The translations under genes and the position numbers were made by a program. Shown here piece after piece: positions 50,401 through 62,444 of a stretch of DNA of 64,000 nucleotides. The notes under the pieces are model-generated. The model was not told where the DNA came from, ran no database searches, and worked only from the letters and a program-made list of their open reading frames with translations. Within the stretch, counting starts at the first letter, position 1. Each line of letters opens with the position of its first letter. The stretch spans positions 5,567,501 to 5,631,500 of the forward strand of contig BSQZ01000029.1 of the NCBI GenBank assembly GCA_033239005.1. Direction: 5' to 3'. The stretch comes from Lamellibrachia satsuma (Eukaryota > Annelida > Polychaeta > Sabellida > Siboglinidae).

Positions 50401-51115
50401 GGTAATACAATCGACGAAGCAATGAAACAGCGTATGCGTTTGTTAAACAACTGCAGCCCATGTCTAACTGTCGCCAGCGCACTTAGTGAAAACAACTACA
50501 GACAAACCTGCTCAAGCGACTACCTACATCAAAAGACCACCTGTCTTTAAAGAACACAGCCATCAACCAACTCCTCCATTCACAAGAATGTTCATATTAA
50601 ATTACCTGCATTAAGCGGCCACCTGTGTTAACAGACCACTTTTCGACCATTTGTTGAAGGGTCGCTTAAGACAAACCAACGAACTAAGCAACGAACGAAC
50701 GAACGAACGAACGAAGCCAAAGGCTACTGCCATACTGCCGTCGCTAAACTGCTCCGAAAGAGCCGAATTCGAAGATGATTCTGTGGTATCACTTGCCACT
50801 AGCGGTTTGAAATCATTACATTTTACTTTGTATTACGGAAAACTGCCATCGCCACTACTCGCCATAGTGACACGGATAAAACTTTACTAAAGCATTGCAT
50901 AGAAATCACTGACTGAACGTAAACGAATGTCGTCACAAAACCACGCGAACACCCATCTCGTTAACCTCGAATTTTACGCTCACTTTGCGAGCTAGACGCA
51001 TTAAACATATAACTTGACCTGGCATTTTTTTCTGTTCAATTTGTGTATTGGAACATAGTGCATAAAATTGTGTGTACACATCGAAAACGAATTTTGGATA
51101 GTGCCTTGTTGTTTT
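50401..51115 (-). repeat. Short GAAC tract and MASxxx-type repeat
   Basis: (GAAC) at 50690-50716. Then the Ser/Glu-rich relic on the minus strand (MASDTTESSSNSALSEQFSD at about 50740-50799), with a changed NFPxYK part at 50830-50870. No supported gene. Confidence 0.6.
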
Positions 51116-52365
51116 TCACTATATCCATTATGATGTAGCTAAATGATCTAGCAAGCAAGGAAATCAGCAAGGACGTGGTGAGAGTGGAGAGATGGCAAGG
51201 GAGGATCATTGTTGCATGGAGGATGGCTAAAAAGCAACTTGTGCGCATTATGTATTATTATGTAAGGGCGGAGACAGAAAAAAGGCCTTCAGGGAACTGC
51301 TGGAGAGAAAGGTGGGATTGGTGGAAGCTCATGTGAAGATGTGCATATTTGGATATTTTAATGGACACGTGAGTACAGCAGAGACGGAAGAAGAAGAAAC
51401 GATCATCGGGGGATTCGGATAGGAGAAAAAGGAATCGAGAGGGTTGAGAGCTGGAAACATTGGTTATAAGAAACGGGCTGGCCGTGGGAGGAACATTCTT
51501 CAAGAAGCGGAGATGCCATATCGGATTGAAGTGGCCAGCATAAAACAGAACTCGACCTGTTGGATTTGAGAAGGCGGCATATGTGGAGTGTGACTTCAAG
51601 AACGGTTGGTAAAATGGAAGAAAAACTTTGCTAGACATGTACTGAAAGTCTAGAAATGACGGAATAGCTTTGCAGAAAAAGGTCTATATATAAGACTGGA
51701 TGGGAAGAAACGCAACCAACATAATGTTTATCTGGGTGCAGCAGCTTGCAGGAAGGGCAGCACGGAGACGGAAATTCGCAGGAGAATACAAGCTGGGGCG
51801 AGCGCATGGAGGAAAGTGAAAGAGGTGATGGGAGATGGGCATATATATCGTGCCCTTGCGTATCACCAGCCTACCTACACGGCATAGAGACCACAGCGAT
51901 GATAGAAAAACAACTAGAGAAACTGCATGTTTTATGAGAATTACTGGGTGAGAAGAATTGCGGGAGTGAAAAGAATAGACAAACGACGAATGGATCAGTT
52001 GAGGGAGGAAGTTGGTGTGAAAGGGAATCTCACGTGGAAGCTGATGAGGAGCCGGCTAAAGTGGGCTGGACATTTGGAAATAATGGAAGGGGAAAGGTTG
52101 ACGAAGAGAGGGGATGGTAGAAGGAGAAGAGGAAGACTGAGACTGACATGGGTATACTGCACGAAGAGAGATTTAGCGGGTGTGGGAGGGGAGAGGAGAA
52201 TGAGAACGAAGGATGGGGGAGTGGAGATGGTGGAGACGACAGAGAAATGGTGTCACCCTCATGCAAGAGATGGCGCCACACCGTTAGCAGGTTCATGGCT
52301 CACCACGTGGAGCCACTATTGCGGCGAGGGCCGAATGGAGCCCTCGAGAACCTGTATAGTTAAAA
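51116..52365 (+). mobile_element. LINE-A, internally deleted copy
   Basis: 51140-51560 holds endonuclease text with frameshifts. The RT is missing. 51680-51900 is thumb text (RRIQAGASAWRKVKEV-like). 51927-52340 is a long open carboxyl region: NYWVRRIAGVKRIDKRRMDQ, then LREEVGVKGNLTWKLMRSRL, then KWAGHLEIMEGERLTKRGDG, an arginine-rich RRRRGRLRLTW stretch, and CTKRDLAGVGGERR. It ends ATGGCGCCACACCG...GAGGGCCGAATGGAGCC, the shared 3' end of the family (compare 23890-23960). Confidence 0.8.
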
Positions 52366-52369
52366 GAAA

Positions 52370-52650
52370 TAAAACAACAATTATGTTACATCTTGCAGTA
52401 TATTTTCTTTTCTACAACACCGAAACATTTATTAGAACTCAATTGTTTAATCAATCCAAATAATACTCTGTTCTACCAATATAGACATAATAACAATATG
52501 GATTTTAATATACATCTCTATAGTTCTACAGACCAATCTCTATTATGCCCCTTTCCCCCGAAATTATTGGTAACCATTGATGTGACGCCACTGTTGACAG
52601 GGAAGCGCAGCGAGACTGCGACTGTCCATTCATTAACCCATGTTTACAGT
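52370..52650 (+). repeat. THAP-element 5' region
   Basis: Matches 26540-26800 (CAACACCGAAACATTTATTAG; CATTGATGTGACGCCACTGTTG). Truncated at the LINE-B insertion. Confidence 0.65.
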
Positions 52651-54066
52651 GGCATCCCGCCATTGGTGAGCAGTCCATAGAGGATGTCTTTCGGCAAGCG
52701 GCCGTCCTCCATTCGCCCTACATGGCCAAACCAGCGCAGGCATCTCTGGCTCAGCAGTGAGTACATGCTGCGGATCCTGGCAAGGTCCAATATGTCGCTC
52801 TAGGGGATACGGTCCTGCCAGGCGATGCCGAGGATACGCTTGAGGCACCACATGTGGAACATGTATATGGTCCACGATTCGCTGCCATAGAGGAGGGTGC
52901 TCAACACACAGGTCTGGTAGACTCTCATCGTTGTGTTCTCAGTGAGCATCTTATTTTCCCATACTCTTTTGGTCAGCTTGGCCATAGTGACAGCGGCTTT
53001 TCTGATGCGCCTGTTTATATCCGTGTCCAGCGAAAGGTTGTTGGATATGTTTGACTCGAGGTAGGTGAAGTCTTCTACTACCTCCAGGGTGTAGTCATTG
53101 ATCTTGACGGAGGGGACTTGGCCGACATCCCGCGCAATGACGTTCGTCTTCTTCGCGCTGACTGTGAGTCCAAACTATCTGCAGGCGTGTGCAAAGCGAT
53201 TGACCAGCCTCTGGAAGGCCTCTCCTGAGTGGGCAGTGAGTGCTGCATCTTACACAAACAACATCTCCCTGACGTATACCTCTGTCACCTTTGTTTTGGC
53301 ACGCAGACGTGCCAGGTTGAACAGCTTCCCATCAGATCTGGTGTGCAGGTAGATACCGTCTGAGGAAGAGTCGAAGGCATATGACAGAAGGAGGGAGAAG
53401 AAGATCCCAAACAATGTTGCAGCAAGGAAACAGCCTTGCTTGACACCGCTGCAGACAGGGAAGGGCTCCGATGTCGAACCATCGTACACAACTGTACCCT
53501 ACATGTTCGCATGGAAGGAGACCACCATGCTGCGTAGCTTGGGAGGGCAGCCGATCTTTTCACGTAGGCGGAAGAGTCCCTTTCTGTTGACAAGATAGAA
53601 GGCCTTGGTTAAGTCAATGAAGGCCACTTTTCCTGGAGCTGGCGTACTGAGAAGATCATATCGATGGCGGATCTTCCTGCTCTGAACCCGCACTGGGATT
53701 CTGGGTAGACACGTGAAGCAAGATTCTGAAGTCTGATTAGCAGGACCCGAGTAAAGGCCTTCCCCACAACGCCTTTGTTTTTGTACAAGGTGACTATTGT
53801 AGCATCCCGCATTTCTTGAGGGACTGCTCCTTCATTCCAGCAGAGACAGAGCAGATGATGCAGGTGCTGTAGTAAGGCGCACACTTGGTCACTTCTGGCG
53901 GTATGCTGTCAGACCCTGGTGCCTTGCTGCAAGAGAGGGAGTCAATAGCTTCGCTCATGTCCTCGACTGTGGGCTCTTTGTCCAGCTCCTCTATCATAGG
54001 CAAGTCCCCGATGGCGTTGAGAGCAGCATTAGTAAAGACTGTTTCTCGGGAGTACAGTTCTGAATA
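52651..54066 (-). mobile_element. LINE-B, jockey-like annotated RT, 5'-truncated and decayed
   Basis: In order on the minus strand: SCSKAPGSDSIPPEVTK, WNEGAVPQEMRDATIVTLYK, VGKAFTRVLLIRLQNLASRV followed by YPESQCGFRAGRS, VAFIDLTKAFYLVNRKGLFR, VCSGVKQGCFLAATLFGIFF, VREMLFV then a stop and DAALTAH (the catalytic F-A-D-D box is destroyed), VEDFTYLES-like thumb text, ARLTKRVWEN-like AKLTKRVWENKMLTENTTMR and VLSTLLYGSESW. It ends with MWCLKRILGIAWQDRIP and text equivalent to LRWFGHVGRMEDGRLPKDI. Proteins of this look are usually labelled jockey-like; the clade was not tested. Confidence 0.8.
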
Positions 54067-54894
54067 ATCCAGAATACATAAACCATCTCGGAAAAAAATA
54101 CAATGTCTTAATATGTGACAAACAACTGCGTAAACATAAAATGTATTCAGCAGCAAATAATATGTGTTATTTTCAGTATTTGCATAACAATAACATATGG
54201 ACCTCACATATGATGAAAATGTGTCACCTAATGAATCTGGAATAAAGCTACTGAACAAAATGTGACGTTCTACTTCATGCTGTAGCCATATTGTTTATCG
54301 ATGTGAACGAAGCCGACTCGGCGAGCAAATCTTCAACTGGTTTACCACACGTGTCTGCGCCTATAGTGCGGCTTGTCCCGTGCACACGGAACCAGCAAAA
54401 CTAGTTAAGTCATAGGCCTCATTTATATTAAAGTGAATAACAACAAGGCACTATATAAAATGCTTTATCGGTGAGTACACACAATTGTAATATATTATGT
54501 ACTGTCCGCCAACATACAAATTTATTACAACAAAATGTTTAGGTAAAACGAGATGTTTCATGCGTTTGTCTCGCAAAGCGCGCGTAAAATTCGAAGTTAA
54601 TGAGAAGGGCGATCGCGTGGTTTTGTGATGTCACTTGTGACATTCCTTTATATTCAGTCAATTATTTCTATGCACTGCTTCAGTAAAGTTTCATCCGTGT
54701 TATTGTGGCTAGTGGTGGCGATGGCAATTTTCCGGAATACAAAGTAAAATGTTAATATTTCGAACGGCTAGTGGCAAGTGATACCGCAGAATCATCTTCT
54801 AATTCGGCTTTTCCGGAGGGAAGCCAATAACCTTTGACTTCGATCTTTTATTTTCTGACTTAACCATAGAAAACGACCACATAGAGCCGCCAAA
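54067..54894 (+). repeat. LINE-flank and MASxxx-type repeat
   Basis: Matches 25800-26500. The start codon of the short exon is degraded (GTGGCTAGTGGTGGCGATGG), but GGCAATTTTCCGGAATACAA is kept. Ends with the MITE text CACATAGAGCCGCCAAAC. Confidence 0.65.
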
Positions 54895-55152
<258 letters not shown>

Positions 55153-56150
55153 TTTATTCGCTTTAATGTAGTAAATCTACTGTATATTTATGGAAATATG
55201 CCCGTGGTCTCCCAGCAGCGATAATGTCTTCTTGTTTTATGCATCCAACCTGATCGCACAACAAACACTATTCGACATGTGGAGTTCATGTCCCCGCAAG
55301 ACTGGGCCTTCCAATCGCCGGAACAAGTTAAATAGAGTGACATTAATAGTGCAATTTATGAAAATATTCGTGAATACAACAACGTTTGCACGAGTTTCGT
55401 AATTCCAGTTTTTGAGTAAACACGCAATGGTAGCTTAGAATACCTAAGTTAGAACCGACATGATAAACGTTTCGTCAAACTTTCACTGAAACCACAAACA
55501 CGGCTAAATGATCACGTATTCACGTTGTAAAAATGAGACGTCTGACGTTTCGTCGACGCCACACGTTGATGATGTAGGGTTAAGAGGGATTATATAAATA
55601 AGGTATACAAAAATCGCAGACGGCGATGGCGAGTACGTCGAATGTCGACAGACTGTGATTGAAATGCCTGTGGCTTAAGTTTCCTTCAATGTTTTAGACG
55701 CTATAACAACATCGTGGAGCAGCTCACTCTTTGTCGTTTAACCGGGAATGGTTCAATGTGGCGCATGGCTTAAGACAAACCAGTTGTGGCACACTTAATA
55801 ACCCTTGAAGTCACGACTCCGCTAATAAACACAATATATATATATATACAGTGCATGCGTACAACAATCCACAAAAACGCGCGTCATACGTTAGTCCGCA
55901 GGCATATAACGAGTTACCGTGTCAACAAAGAATACGCCGTGTCAACAATAATGCTTACGCATATTTAACAGAAAACACAACATGAATAACTTCTAGTGCG
56001 GGGGATCGAGCACGCGTAGGCAACATTTCCTGTAGATTGTGTCGGCGCATAACAAAACATAACAAAACAGTCGCAACAATGTGCTAGGTATTAACTTTGT
56101 TCAAATTATGTCAACCACTCATGCATATAAGTATTATTCCACGATACCTA
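55153..56150 (-). repeat. Dispersed repeat B, copy 4
   Basis: Complement of 13270-14290, with a short (TA) tract at about 55837-55850. Confidence 0.85.
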
Positions 56151-56420
56151 AGCAGTTTATTTTTTATCGTTTTGACGCAGGTTCGTAAAACACTGCGTCA
56201 GCATTGGACATGCTTGTGACAATGCGGCTGGCTGTGTTCGCAGACATACGCGTCGCTTCTCTGGTCGTGAGCTGCTCTGTGATGACGTCACTCGTAGTCC
56301 ATCAGACAACTTTAAAGATGCGACCGTCACTAATTGACTAAACTTAGCTTAATTGTGTTGTTTCCTTGTAGCATTGTCGACGTCTCACTGCAGCAGCTGA
56401 TCACTGCAGAAGCTCACTTT
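56151..56420 (-). repeat. Single inverted copy of the 18.34-18.87 kb duplicated segment
   Basis: TTTTGACGCAGGTTCGTAAAACACTGCG and GAGCTGCTCTGTGATGACGT, the second containing a CRE-like core. Confidence 0.8.
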
Positions 56421-56880
56421 TTAGAGAGAATTTAAGTCATGTGCAAACGGTTGCTTTTTTCCTTCACTGTTGCAACGAAGTTTTGAGCCGAGTTTTCAGT
56501 GACTTGTTTTATTACATTTGTGCTATTGGCGTATATTTAATCGACATAGTCAACCCTACTATATGGGTAATTGGCAATGACAGCGAACTGTATGTGGTGA
56601 CATTCGTTGATATAGCGCTGACACGGACTACTTTCTCTAAAATGGCGTTCCATAGAATGCGTCACTGTATGATCGACTGCTGGGTCTAAAAATAGTTCCC
56701 AATTCTTATATTTCATTGTTGCCCATTCGTTTCAATTTACGGTAGGTTTTAATGCAGAATATGTAGTTGATCGAATCAAACAAAGCTGTACTCGACAAGA
56801 TCAACATAGTATATTGTATCCTAGTAACCAGTTGCTAAAGCAACTCACATGACACATATAAGGTACGCCGAGGCTTCTCG
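56421..56880 (-). repeat. Distal unit-U segment
   Basis: Complement of 17930-18330. The open stretch at 56441-56689 overlaps an antisense reading that is kept in part at 18066-18293 but has no recognisable domain. Confidence 0.55.
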
Positions 56881-57250
56881 CACTGGATGTGCAAATGAAC
56901 AGCTGGTCGGGCGAAATGAGCGATTCGTTGTAGATGTAAAAGCTCGCAAATAGCTGCATTTCTCGCTGGTATTTTGTAGAATACCGTGCCTAAGGCAAAC
57001 ACAGACCTGAACGCCGGGTGTAATTGACTGGTAGTCATTGTTCATTTGCCCAAGTCACCATGACATAAAGAACACTCCTTTATCGTAACCACAAACATAA
57101 ATTGTATATCTTGTGTTGTACCATTTGCTATGTTATATTGTAACTAACCCTAGATGACTCATTAATGTTTTTGCAATCGATCATTTAACAACCGGATAAA
57201 AATGCATTATGTATATAGCACTATGGCATGGAAGTTTGCAACTGATAATT
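56881..57250 (+). repeat. Composite repeat R, copy 5 (partial)
   Basis: Matches 1830-2130 and 6300-6630. Confidence 0.75.
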
Positions 57251-57479
57251 GGGCTTGTTACTTTTAGCAAAGTTGGCAGTTGAGCGAATTACATGTTTCT
57301 CTACTATTTCTACTGTTTGCAATACAACCGTATGCCGCACAGTAAACCATTCTGACGCTCGCTATAAACATATGTGAATAAATGGAATGTCCCAGTCTCG
57401 CAGCGCCCTCTGTCACAAGTTACGTCATATCGAAGGTTGCCGATAATCCCAGGAAAAATATGTATAATCGATCATTTTA
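57251..57479 (-). pseudogene. THAP element, third copy (fragment)
   Basis: The minus strand from about 57348 reads MVYCAAYGCIANS, then breaks. The upstream region retains CTGTCACAAGTTACGTCATA in complement form. Only the first part of the domain is left. Confidence 0.55.
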
Positions 57480-57754
57480 TAACCCTTGAAATCACGACTC
57501 TACAAATAAGCATACTAATAAATGTATGCAATAGCAGCTACCCTAAATAACCCGTGGCGCCTCTGGTGGAAAATAGTGCATACCTAGAACAATCCACAAC
57601 AACGCGAGTCATATGTTAGTCCGCAGACATATAATGAGTTACCGTGTCAGTAAAGAATACGCCGTGTTAACAATAATGCTTTTTCATATTTAACAGACAC
57701 ACAACATGAATAATTTCTAATGCGATCGAGCACACGTTGGCATAATTTCCTGTA
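57480..57754 (-). repeat. Dispersed repeat B, copy 5 (partial)
   Basis: Complement of 13370-13620; interrupted by a LINE and resuming at 58556. Confidence 0.75.
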
Positions 57755-58555
57755 GATGATGGAAGATGATGTATGCAGACGATCTGGCCATAGTAGCAGA
57801 AAGCAAACAAGAATTACAGGAAGTGTTGGAGGAATGGAAGGGGAGTTCGAGAAGCACGGTCTGAGAATCAGCCTAGAGAAGACAGAAGTGATGTGGATTG
57901 GACACCAGAGAGAGGAGTTGAATATCAGGTTGGATATTAAAGAGATCAAGCAAGTGGATGGATTTGTGTACCTTGGAGGAATGGTTACGGAGGATGGGCA
58001 TTCAGCGGCCGAAGTGCGACGTCGGACACAAGCGGGTGCGAATGCTTGGAGAAAGGTAGAGGGAGTCATGTTGGACAGATATTTTTTTTAAGCTGAAAGG
58101 GAAAGTCCTGAGAACGTGTGTTACACCAGCATGCTTTTATGGTCTGGAGATAGTGGCGTTGACAGAATAACAACAACAGAAGCTGCAAGTGTGTGAGAAT
58201 AACTGGGTTCGTCGAATAATAAGAACAAAGAGGGTGGACAGAAGAAGCATGAACGACCTAAGGAAAGAGGTTGGGATGCAATGCAGCCTAACAGGAAGAT
58301 TGGTGAGAAGCAGGATGAGATGGGCAGGCCACTTAGTAAGAATGGATGCAAGCAAACTAGCAAAGAGAGCAGAGGTGGAAAAACACAAAGGACGCAGGAA
58401 AAGGGGAAGGCCACAGCTGAGATGGGAGAACTGCGTGAGGAGGGACACGAGAAGATCGGGGGAGGATGAAAAATGTACAGCAGGGAACAAGGAGGAAAAG
58501 CACACTCGACTGCTTCGGCGCATGCAGAACAATCGCAAAAAAGTGGTAGGTGTTC
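57755..58555 (+). mobile_element. LINE-A-related retrotransposon 3' half with intact YADD
   Basis: 57766-57840 reads MMYADDLAIVAESKQELQEV in one frame (YADD at 57772-57783), the RT catalytic box. A frameshift near 57845 leads to GEFEKHGLRISLEKTEVMWI, YLGGMVTEDGHSA and RRRTQAGANAWRKVEG (thumb). After another break come CENNWVRRIIRTKRVDRRSM, LVRSRMRWAGHLVRMDASKL and an arginine/lysine-rich GRRKRGRPQLRWENCVRRD. It is inserted within repeat B, which continues on both sides. It is less decayed than the other LINE-A copies but still frameshifted. Confidence 0.8.
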
Positions 58556-59261
58556 ATTATGCCAACCACTCATGAATATAAATACTATTCCACGATACGT
58601 AAACTTTTTATGTTTTTTATCATTTTGACGCAGCTTCGTAAAACACTGCGTCAGCCCTGGAGATGCATGTCATAATGCGGCTAGCTTTGCTCGCAAACAT
58701 ACGCGAGTCGTGGCTCTGGTTGTGTGCTGCTCTGTGATGAAGTCGCTCGCAGTCCATGGGATCGTTACTAGTTGAATGACTAACAGTTTCCTTGTAGCAC
58801 TGTCGATGTCTCACTGTTCTCAATTCTTATATTTCTTTGTTACCCATTCATTTCTAAATAAGGTAGGTTTTAATGCAGAAGGTGTAGTTCATCGAGGCAA
58901 GCAGAGCTGTGCTCGACAAGATCATCCAACTAAATTGTATCCTAGTAAAGAGTTGCTAAGGCAACTCACATGACACTAACAAGGTACGCCGAGGCTTCCC
59001 GAAATCAGCTTATCTCATATTGACGGAGAGTGAGCGATAATCGCAGGTAAATTACCGTTTTATTGCATAACATAATAATATGTTCAATTGAAATAAATAC
59101 GTTATAAAACGATACTTGGTTTTGTGTACTCGTTGCTTCAGAATGCTGTATTCGGCTGGCAAACTCGTCCAATATAATATTTAGAAGTAACTCGTGCATA
59201 GAACCAAGTATCGATCAATAAGTTTGTTATACTGTCATTTGAACCATGTGTTATTATGACA
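58556..59261 (-). repeat. Repeat-B tail, ~290-bp segment copy and distal unit U
   Basis: 58600-58800 matches 18380-18590 inverted. 58820-59260 matches 17690-18060 inverted. No supported gene. Confidence 0.7.
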
Positions 59262-59410
59262 TGTTCGGTTGGTTGGTTGGTTGTTCGGTTGTTTGGTTGA
59301 TTGGTTGGTTGGTTGGATGGTTCATTGGGTCGTTGGTTTGTTCTTTGGTTTGTTCATTGGTTCATTGGTTCGCTCGGTCGCTTGTCCTTTAGTTCGTTCG
59401 TTCGTTCGTT
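59262..59410. repeat. (GGTT)n/(GTTC)n tetranucleotide array
   Basis: Same site in unit U as 17372-17645 and 32306-32493. Confidence 0.95.
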
Positions 59411-60228
59411 TGTGTGGAAAACCCTCTGTGTAATGTTAAACAAAATTGAGACACTAAATGTGTCATGCGTGTACAAGATGACGTCATCGGTGAGTTTTTT
59501 GTTAGTTGCTATCGTCAGACAAATATCGGCTGCACTTATTTCACAAGCGCATAAACTGGTTCAGTGATTCGTACATATTATAATGATAGCAGTGTGACTT
59601 TAAAAGTGCAGCTCGAGCAATGCACGACCGAAAAAACTGGGCACTATTCTTGAGGCTACTTGTTCTACACATAGAACTCAAACTAAAAGAAATAAAACAT
59701 GTTTTCTTACTATGTGTTTTGTCAATGTTACACATGCATCAGCTGAAGAAAGACATCTGGACCCGTTTCACTAGTTGTCGAAAAGTTGTTGAAAATACGT
59801 TACATCGATCATTTTAAACCACATTTAATTATTCTGCTCCTGGAACGCTGCCGTGTGACAAAGAATATTCGTGGAGAGCGAGATTATGACACATTCGTCG
59901 AGTACCAATGTGAAAGCGTAAAACTGTTCAGGCAATGTTGACTGATAATGAGGCATTGGCTTTCTGCAAAGAGCCGTTGAACCTCGACTTGCCACTAATA
60001 AGGCGCATTTTAGCAGCCATTCATTGTGACGAATTCTTAGAGAAACCTCTGTACTGTGAACATGGCTTACAGAGAGCAATAGAATGTCTAAGGGCGATGT
60101 CGTACTGGTAAGCTCTCAGGAATCTTAGTAAACCGGTTACCTGAAACGTCAGCCCTGACGATATCTCTCTAATCACATCAATTGATAACAACGTCGTGAA
60201 TTCAGCCGTGCCTACATTTTTATTGTTT

Positions 60229-60234
60229 CAAACA
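60229..60234 (-). terminator. Poly(A) signal of defensin-like gene copy D
   Basis: AATAAA on the minus strand, 63 nt after the stop codon. Confidence 0.7.
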
Positions 60235-60296
60235 ATTTGATAAATTCAGCAGCAGCGATCGTGTGAAGACATTCACAGTGAACAGCCTGTTCACTA

Positions 60297-60801
60297 CTAC
60301 CATCTAATCCACGGGATGCAGCATTGGCGATTGGAGGGTCCGACGCAGAGATACTTGTGCCAAGAACCAGTCCAGCAGCTCTCTGTGTTTCTATTACGGC
60401 AGGTTCCTCCATTGCGTGTGCATCTGTAATCTGTCGGAGTAAAAAAAAATTATGCACGTAAACTTTATGCAACATACAATTTTTTATTCCTATTCTAATG
60501 TGTTATACATTTACTACAATATAATTATAATACAAACATAGGAACACGACATATTATGAAAATAGTTATTATCAAGCAATTGTTATGTGTTAGTTTGTGG
60601 GCTTGTGTTGATATATCGTAATGTAGTTGGGTATTCGTTCGTGGGCCAACTTACTCAATCCTTTCTGTAAATTACACTGGTCAAAGACTATGCATCACTG
60701 CGTTTGCTGCTGACGTAGAGTCGAGGCTTACCAGATGCTTGCGCGCCACTGATGGCAACCAGCAGCATTACCAACGCAAACACCACAAATGACGTCTTCA
60801 T
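60297..60801 (-). CDS. Defensin-like secreted cysteine-rich peptide, copy D (intact)
   Basis: Exons 60801-60732 and 60430-60297 with a 301-nt intron (GTAAGC donor, CCGACAG acceptor, phase 1) encode 67 residues. The signal peptide is MKTSFVVFALVMLLVAISG then AQAS. The mature part begins DYRCTRNGGTCRNRNTESC and ends NRQCCIPWIRW. Spacing is C-x6-C-x7-C-x9-C-x7-CC, so the loops around Cys3 are each one residue longer than in copy C. The signal peptide is nearly identical to copy C, with most change in the mature peptide, as is common in host-defence families. Role: probable secreted antimicrobial or signalling peptide (inference). A CR1-like LINE lies about 190 bp upstream of the start codon, between the gene and its presumed TATA promoter, which may have silenced it. 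Confidence 0.7.
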
Positions 60802-60989
60802 GTTTTCGGAGGTTTGTTTTCTGGAAAGCTGAACGAATTGGCTTGCAGAGTTGTAGCTAACATCAACAGAAAACAATTTCATTGTATGAGAAACAACGCC
60901 GCTGCTACCGGTAATCATGTGTGAAGGAGAACCCTTGGTCCCATACAATAGACACATCATAGCCTTGGATATTCCACCAATAGTGTCTG

Positions 60990-62444
60990 CGCTCCCCGAT
61001 TAACAAAAGTTAAAAAGATTTAACAAGATTGCCATCCCAAACAACAAATTCCAGATGACAAGTGGACATGGAAGCCATTGTCAACATCCTCATAAACATT
61101 TTAGATTTTAGATTTAACAAGATTTAACAAGATTGCCATCTCGAACAACAAGTTCCAGATGGCATGTGGACAAGGAAGCCATTGGCTTATCGAGAGTCCA
61201 ACAATTTTCTCATCTATGTGTAGCCCGCCCTTATCAGATATCTGTCAATTCTATGTTTAAACATATTCACACTACTAGCATTAACACAATCATTTGGCAG
61301 TTTGTTCCATTCATTTATCACCCTCTGTGAGAAAGAGTACTTTCTCATGTCCAACCTACAATGCTCCTTAACTAATGCTGCTTTGTGTCTTCTGGTTCTA
61401 TTGCCTTCTTTAAGTTTGAAGAACATATTCCTATCAACATCCTCATAACCGTTCACTATTTTAAACACTTCTATTTGGTCTCCTCTTAGTCTCCTGGTCT
61501 CTAGTTTTGTTAAACCACATTGTAATAAGCGACTTTCGTAACTAAGGTGTCTCAATTCTGGAATCATTTCAGTTGCTCTTCGTTGTATTCTTTCTAGCTT
61601 GTCCATGTCCTTTTTACGAAATTGCCTCCATGCTAGAATACAATATTCCAAATGTGGTCTAACTATTGCTTTGTACAGGGGTACAATTAGATGTTTCTCC
61701 TTATACATGATAGTTCTCCTAATTAACCCTAAAATTTGATTTCCTTTCGAAGTAGCAGTCCCACATTGTTCTGAAACGTTCATGTCAGTACTAAATGCTA
61801 CTCGTAAATCCTTTTCTTGTGTGGTTCTACCTAGTACAGCATCCCCCATTTTATATTCTTCGTCCATGTTTCCATGTTCTATGTGTAACATTTACACTTC
61901 CCAAAACTCAATAACATTTGCCATTTTTCTGACCATTTAATTAATTTATCTAGATAATCCTGCAAACTTTGTTTATCTGTATCATTAGTAACCTTTCTCT
62001 ATATTTTTGTGTCATCTGAAAATCTTAGTACTGTTAGATATGTCATCTTCCAAATCATTTATATATATTAAAAACAGTATAGGGCCTAATACTGATACCT
62101 GTGGTACCCAAATCAAAACAGATTTCCAGTTTGAAATCTCACTATCTACTATTACTCTCTATTTTTGTGTGTAAGCCATTTTTCTGTCCACTTGATTACA
62201 TCATTACCTATGCCATGGGCGTTTAGTTTAAGTAACAATCTCTGATGTGGCATTTTATCGAAAGCTTTCTGAAAATCTAAGTAGGCAACATCCACTGGTG
62301 ACCCGTCATCTACCCACTTTGTAATTTCTTCAAAAAAAAACATCAGAGATTAGTTAGACATGACCTTGCCATGTTGAGATGTATTTATTAATTTATGTTT
62401 GACAAGGAATTCCATCATGTGCACACTGTTCTGATTAACCGATT
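60990..62444 (-). mobile_element. CR1-like LINE, 5'-truncated
   Basis: On the minus strand 62343-62152 reads GSPVDVAYLDFQKAFDKMPH and HGIGNDVIKWTEKWL (RT fingers/palm, usual form DFxKAFDxVPH). A short damaged stretch with GPILFLIYINDLEDDIS-like text follows. 61891-61214 is an open frame of 225 codons: KDLRVAFSTDMNVSEQCGTA, LYKAIVRPHLEYC, KLERIQRRATEMI, LQCGLTKLETRRLRGDQIEV followed by FKIVNGYEDVD, and NEWNKLPNDCVNASSVNMFK followed by HRID. This is the classic carboxyl end of CR1-type elements. The catalytic YADD region is lost. The tail at 60990-61180 contains AGATTTAACAAGATTGCCAT three times. Flanks GATTAAC / GATTTAACC look like the target duplication. Confidence 0.85.

Larger units (their letters stand above)
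59411..60989 (-). repeat. Unit U, copy 6 (gene half)
   Basis: With copy 7 (62445-63420) it forms one complete unit split by a LINE. Confidence 0.8.

Noticed and set aside
58121..58573. 150-codon minus-strand open frame
   Set aside because: It is antisense to the LINE-A-related carboxyl region, which has clear protein similarity on the plus strand.
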